DNA from: UBA10649 sp965278945
GTDB taxonomy: Bacteria > Actinomycetota > Actinomycetes > S36-B12
Direction: 5' to 3'
Length of the DNA stretch: 64,000 nt
Assembly (NCBI GenBank): GCA_965278945.1
Contig: OZ257128.1
Coordinates: forward strand, 1,612,001 to 1,676,000
This document shows, piece after piece, positions 59,964 through 64,000 of this stretch. The notes under the pieces were generated by a model that was not told where the DNA came from, did not search any database, and saw only the letters and a program-made list of their open reading frames with translations. The number at the start of each line of letters is the position of its first letter. Position 1 is the first letter of the stretch. Made by a program: the position numbers and the translations under genes.

Positions 59964-61274
59964 ATGGTGCTCAAGAAGATGAGATTTCGCGTTGCGACAG
60001 GAGCGATCACGTCGGCGCTCGCCATCACGGCCCTGTGCCTGAGCCCGGTGCCGGCACACGCCGCGGTGCCTGGGACTCCCGCGGGGATAGCCGCCGCCGG
60101 CAACAACACCTCCGCCGCCGTGTCGTGGCCGGCGCTGTCGGCCTCCCCCGCGGTTACCGGCTACACCGCTTCCGCGTGGACAACCTCGTCAGGAAACACC
60201 CTCGCGGGCTCCTGCACGACAGCGACCACGAACTGCTCGATCACGGGCCTGACGAACGGAACCACCTACTTCGTCGACGTCCTGGCGACCAACATCGACG
60301 GCTCCGGTGCACCGACGGCTCGAATCAGCGTGACGCCCGCCACGAACCCCGGGCCTCCATCGATCACGGGAGTCGGCGTCGGCAACGCCTTCGTCGAAGT
60401 CGCGTTCAACCCGCCGGCCAGCAACGGCGGCAGCGCGATCCTCGACTACACGGTCAACGCGTGGTCAGGGCCAGGCGGCGGTGCAACGATTCTCGCGACG
60501 GTGACCGTGACCGGTTCGCCCGCGCGCCTGACCGGACTGACCAACGGCACCCAGTACTTCGTCGACGTCGGTGCGCGCAACGCCAAGGGCAGCGGGCCGA
60601 GGTCCAGCCGCCAGCCGGTGATACCGGCCACCGTGCCAGGGCAGCCCACATCGATCGTCGCGGTGACCGGCGATCACACCGTGACGGTGTCGTGGGCCGC
60701 GCCCGGTTCGACGGGCGGCCGGCCGATCACCGGCTACATCGCGCTCCTGGGAAGCGGACCGAATGCCCAGCATGTGGCCGCGTGCTCGACCTCGGGCGCG
60801 CTGACCTGCACGATCCGGGACGTTCCCGGGAACGCGACGTACTACGTCGACGTTCTCGCCTCTAACGCCGTGGGTCGCAGCCCCTCGATCTCGCCATGGA
60901 TCCCAGTGAGTTTCCCGTCCGACTACGAGACCGAACCCAGCGCGGGTCGTCCGGCAACCGCCACGGCCACGGGGACTCCCTCGACGACAGAACGGCCCGT
61001 CCAGGCCGACTCAACGCTGACCGTGAGTTCGATACGCCCGGCTCGCGGACCGTCGAACGGCGGCACGCGGATCACGATCCGCGGCACGAACTTCACGGCC
61101 TCCTCACTCGTCTTTGTTGGAGGCAACCCGATCACTAACCTGACCCTGGTCGACTCCACGACACTCGTGGGAACGACCCAGGGCGGAACGCGAGGGGAGA
61201 AGGCCGTGTCAGTGCGGGACCCGAAGGGCAACGTCATCGTGCCAACCGCGTTCAGGTACGTGAAGTCATCATGA
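59964..61274 (+). CDS. Secreted protein with three FN3 domains and one IPT/TIG domain
   Basis: This 436-residue protein has a signal peptide (GAITSALAITALCLSPVPAHA, cleaved after AHA). Three fibronectin type III domains follow (each ending in a GLTNGTTYFVDV- or NATYYVDV-like strand). A C-terminal IPT/TIG domain begins VSSIRPARGPSNGGTRITIRG. No LPXTG or membrane anchor is present, so it is likely released or loosely surface-bound. The ATG at 59964 is favoured. Its stop overlaps the next paralogue by 4 bp (ATGA). Role may be adhesion or surface binding; no enzymatic domain is seen. Confidence 0.85.
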   Translation: MVLKKMRFRVATGAITSALAITALCLSPVPAHAAVPGTPAGIAAAGNNTSAAVSWPALSASPAVTGYTASAWTTSSGNTLAGSCTTATTNCSITGLTNGTTYFVDVLATNIDGSGAPTARISVTPATNPGPPSITGVGVGNAFVEVAFNPPASNGGSAILDYTVNAWSGPGGGATILATVTVTGSPARLTGLTNGTQYFVDVGARNAKGSGPRSSRQPVIPATVPGQPTSIVAVTGDHTVTVSWAAPGSTGGRPITGYIALLGSGPNAQHVAACSTSGALTCTIRDVPGNATYYVDVLASNAVGRSPSISPWIPVSFPSDYETEPSAGRPATATATGTPSTTERPVQADSTLTVSSIRPARGPSNGGTRITIRGTNFTASSLVFVGGNPITNLTLVDSTTLVGTTQGGTRGEKAVSVRDPKGNVIVPTAFRYVKSS

Positions 61275-61906
61275 AGCGTCTCGCCGTCGTTGCGATCGCG
61301 GTCGCCTGCGTCCTGCCGCTCGCCCAGTCCGCCCACGCCGCGTCCGCGCCCGGCGCCCCGAGCAATGTCTCGGCGGTCCCGGGCAACAGCGTTGCCACGA
61401 TCGACTGGTCGGCGCCAACGTCGAATGGTGGCAGCCCGATCACGATGTACCTCGCCACGGCCTACATCACACCGGGCAGCCAGTCCGGTGCGCGCAGTTG
61501 CACGTCGACCGGTCCAACGACCTGCCAGATCGGCGGTCTCATCAACGGCGTCACCTACATCGTGACTGTCGTCGCCGGCAACCCCGGCTACGGGGCCGCG
61601 TCCGCTCCGGTGGCATTCACCCCGATCGGGCCGCCCAACGATCCCGGGCAGTCGGCGGCGCCGATCATCAACTCCGTGAGTCCCGCGCAGGCCCCGGCAA
61701 AGGGCGGGACCCGCATCACCATCCGCGGCTCGAAGTTCACCGGCGTGACCCGCGTGACGTTCAGCCACGTGAAGGGCACGAACTTGGTCGTCGTCAGCCC
61801 GACGAAGATCCGAGTGACCCTTCCCGCCGGCAAGGCAGGGCCGAGCACCATCCGGATCAAGTCGCCCGGCGGCATCGGCGAGTCCATGCTCTTCGCCTAC
61901 GAATAG
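61271..61906 (+). CDS. Secreted FN3-IPT protein, second paralogue
   Basis: This 211-residue protein has a signal peptide (MKRLAVVAIAVACVLPLAQSAHA), one FN3 domain (PGAPSNVSAVPGNSVATIDW to GLINGVTYIVTVVAGN) and a C-terminal IPT domain (INSVSPAQAPAKGGTRITIRG, then VKGTNLVVVSPTKIRVT). It is coupled to the previous gene. The IPT part is close to that of the next gene, indicating tandem duplication. A short Gly/Ser-free linker separates the domains. Function unknown; probably surface or matrix binding. Confidence 0.85.
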   Translation: MKRLAVVAIAVACVLPLAQSAHAASAPGAPSNVSAVPGNSVATIDWSAPTSNGGSPITMYLATAYITPGSQSGARSCTSTGPTTCQIGGLINGVTYIVTVVAGNPGYGAASAPVAFTPIGPPNDPGQSAAPIINSVSPAQAPAKGGTRITIRGSKFTGVTRVTFSHVKGTNLVVVSPTKIRVTLPAGKAGPSTIRIKSPGGIGESMLFAYE

Positions 61907-61925
61907 CGACTGTCTCGGAGGAACG

Positions 61926-62570
61926 ATGAAGCGTCTGGCGTTGTTGAGCGCAATGAGCGTCGCGGCAACGTCGCTCGTCGCCCTGGCTGGACCAAGTCAC
62001 GCCGCGACGCCGCCGGGACCCCCGACGGGCGTGTCCGTGGGGACCAGCACTACAACCACCGCGACCGTCACCTGGAGTGCGCCGGCGTCCGACGGAGGAA
62101 GCCCGATCACGATCTATGTCGCCACGGCCACTCCCACGATCAGCACGAACCCGACGCGAACCTGCACGACGACCGGTGCCACCACCTGCACGATCAGCGG
62201 CCTGGCGGCCGGCCAGTTCTACTCAGTGTCAGTGGTTGCAGGCAATCCCGACCTCGGTCCCGCCTCGGTGCCCACCGAGGACATTCCCATTGGCAACGGC
62301 CTTCCGGCAGTCCAGAAGGGGCCGTTCGTCACGAGCATCGCGCCCTTCTACGGCACCCACATGGGCGGCACGCGGCTGACGATCCGCGGGGACAAGCTTC
62401 GCGGCGCCACCAAGGTGACGTTCAACGGAGTCAAGGGCACTCACCTCGTCGTCATCAGCAACACCAAGATCAAGGTGACGACGCCCAAGAGCGCGGTTGG
62501 CCCGGCCAGCGTCGTGATCTCGACGCCGAAGGGCAAGGCGCGTTCGTACTCCTACTCATTCGTGCAGTGA
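61926..62570 (+). CDS. Secreted FN3-IPT protein, third paralogue
   Basis: This 214-residue protein has a signal peptide (MKRLALLSAMSVAATSLVALAGPSHA) and a similar FN3-IPT layout to the upstream gene: GSPITIYVAT, CTISGLAAGQFYSVSVVAGNPDLG, then GTRLTIRGDKLRGATKVTF and VKGTHLVVISNTKIKVT. GGAGGAACG precedes the ATG. The three genes form one operon-like array. A single FN3 module is present. Function unknown. Confidence 0.85.
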   Translation: MKRLALLSAMSVAATSLVALAGPSHAATPPGPPTGVSVGTSTTTTATVTWSAPASDGGSPITIYVATATPTISTNPTRTCTTTGATTCTISGLAAGQFYSVSVVAGNPDLGPASVPTEDIPIGNGLPAVQKGPFVTSIAPFYGTHMGGTRLTIRGDKLRGATKVTFNGVKGTHLVVISNTKIKVTTPKSAVGPASVVISTPKGKARSYSYSFVQ

Positions 62571-62607
62571 GCGACGTGTAGATTGCCCCGGACCCGTGGG
62601 AGGGAAC

Positions 62608-62967
62608 GTGGCAAAACACGATCTGGCTCAGATCGCCGCGCAGCAGATGCAACTGGCCAAGGGCGCGGAGGATGGCTGCAGCACTCAGGCGCTGGTGGGG
62701 ATCGATGAGGGACTGATTCACCAGACAGTCGTCGCACTCGCCGCGGGCCATTCCGTCGCGGCGCGCGATAGTGCCGCGCACTCGACGCTGCAAGTCCTCT
62801 CGGGCGGAGTTCGCGTGCGGACGTCCGCGGGCCTGGAAGATGCTGCCGAAGGCGACTTGGTCGAGGTCCCGACGCAGCCGCACGTCATTCGCGCGGAGTC
62901 GGACACAACTGCCCTGCTCACCGAGGCCCGGTCGGACGCTGACGGCTGGGACCCCCACGCTCGCTAG
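62608..62967 (+). CDS. Small cupin-fold protein
   Basis: This 119-residue single-domain protein has cupin-like beta-strand spacing: LAAGHSVAARDSAAHSTLQVLSGGVRVRT, then AAEGDLVEVPTQPHVIRAESDTTALL. The G-[x5]-H-x-H metal ligands are only partly present (one His in AAHSTLQVL, one His in TQPHVI), so metal binding is uncertain. The GTG at 62608 follows GGGAGGGAAC. The gene lies 37 bp downstream of the FN3-IPT array and converges on sigA. Function unknown. Confidence 0.72.
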   Translation: MAKHDLAQIAAQQMQLAKGAEDGCSTQALVGIDEGLIHQTVVALAAGHSVAARDSAAHSTLQVLSGGVRVRTSAGLEDAAEGDLVEVPTQPHVIRAESDTTALLTEARSDADGWDPHAR

Positions 62968-62985
62968 ACGCGCCTCGATCCCAAA

Positions 62986-64000
<1,015 letters not shown>

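Overview
This is high-GC actinobacterial chromosome, most likely Propionibacteriales (Nocardioidaceae-like). The clue is a housekeeping backbone of actinobacteria-specific families: the primary sigma factor, a DUF7455 protein with topoisomerase IV ParE/ParC, thymidine kinase, SepH, DUF4193, DUF3093, dUTPase, DUF3710, an OB-fold protein, DUF3159, two RCK proteins, a KimA-like K+ importer, a TRAM rRNA methyltransferase, aconitase, Dxs, RNase D and DUF3000. The order parallels Mycobacterium tuberculosis Rv2680-Rv2703. The genus cannot be fixed from the window, and I saw no tRNA, rRNA or CRISPR array.

Region by region. 1-6.9 kb: a truncated DUF4126 membrane protein, a VOC protein, a NagZ/LpqI-type lipoprotein, PlsC-like acyltransferase, GluQRS, DUF2332 and a DUF885 peptidase-like protein. 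6.9-8.3 kb: a complete IS30-family insertion sequence sitting inside a palindromic repeat. 8.3-15.9 kb: stearoyl-ACP-desaturase-like protein, oxidoreductase, enoyl-CoA hydratase, DUF4916 NUDIX, LysE exporter, MsrB, EamA transporter, then DUF3000-RNase D. 16-21 kb: the beta-oxidation pair fadA-fadB closed by a strong bidirectional terminator, facing an ABC exporter whose ATPase gene is frameshifted inside Walker A. 21-25.8 kb: DUF2200, a membrane alpha/beta hydrolase, a SulP transporter and a PAP2 protein. 25.8-32 kb: acnA, a small unknown gene and dxs in one direction, with an 18-bp perfect palindrome upstream of acnA, then the TRAM methyltransferase. 32-38 kb: a potassium module (kimA-like gene divergent from two RCK genes) followed by DUF3159, OB-fold, DUF3710, dut and a PaaI thioesterase. 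38-43 kb: DUF3093, DUF4235, DUF4193, gamma-carbonic anhydrase-like protein, inositol monophosphatase, an MFS protein and SepH. 43.2-44.4 kb: a DUF559/Vsr-like endonuclease gene flanked by two inverted copies of a 62-bp palindrome. 44.4-50.4 kb: tdk, phosphodiesterase, DUF5998, MFS and GNAT in a tight reverse operon, then psuG and a PfkB kinase. 50.5-59.9 kb: parC, sucrase/ferredoxin-like protein, FprA, NUDIX, beta-carbonic anhydrase, parE, DUF7455 and a methylmalonyl-CoA decarboxylase-like protein. 59.9-62.6 kb: three tandem secreted FN3-IPT proteins. The window ends in a cupin and the truncated primary sigma factor gene.

The signal that conventional annotation does not explain is a family of 62-bp imperfect palindromes with two distinguishable arms. 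There are three intact copies plus one split by the IS30. Two copies bracket the DUF559 endonuclease gene in inverted orientation, an arrangement resembling REP/RAYT 'REPtrons' but with a Vsr-fold nuclease instead of a Y1 transposase. Other leads are a SepH gene lacking its usual N-terminus, the Walker A frameshift, and palindromic candidate operators before acnA, fadA and between nagZ and plsC.
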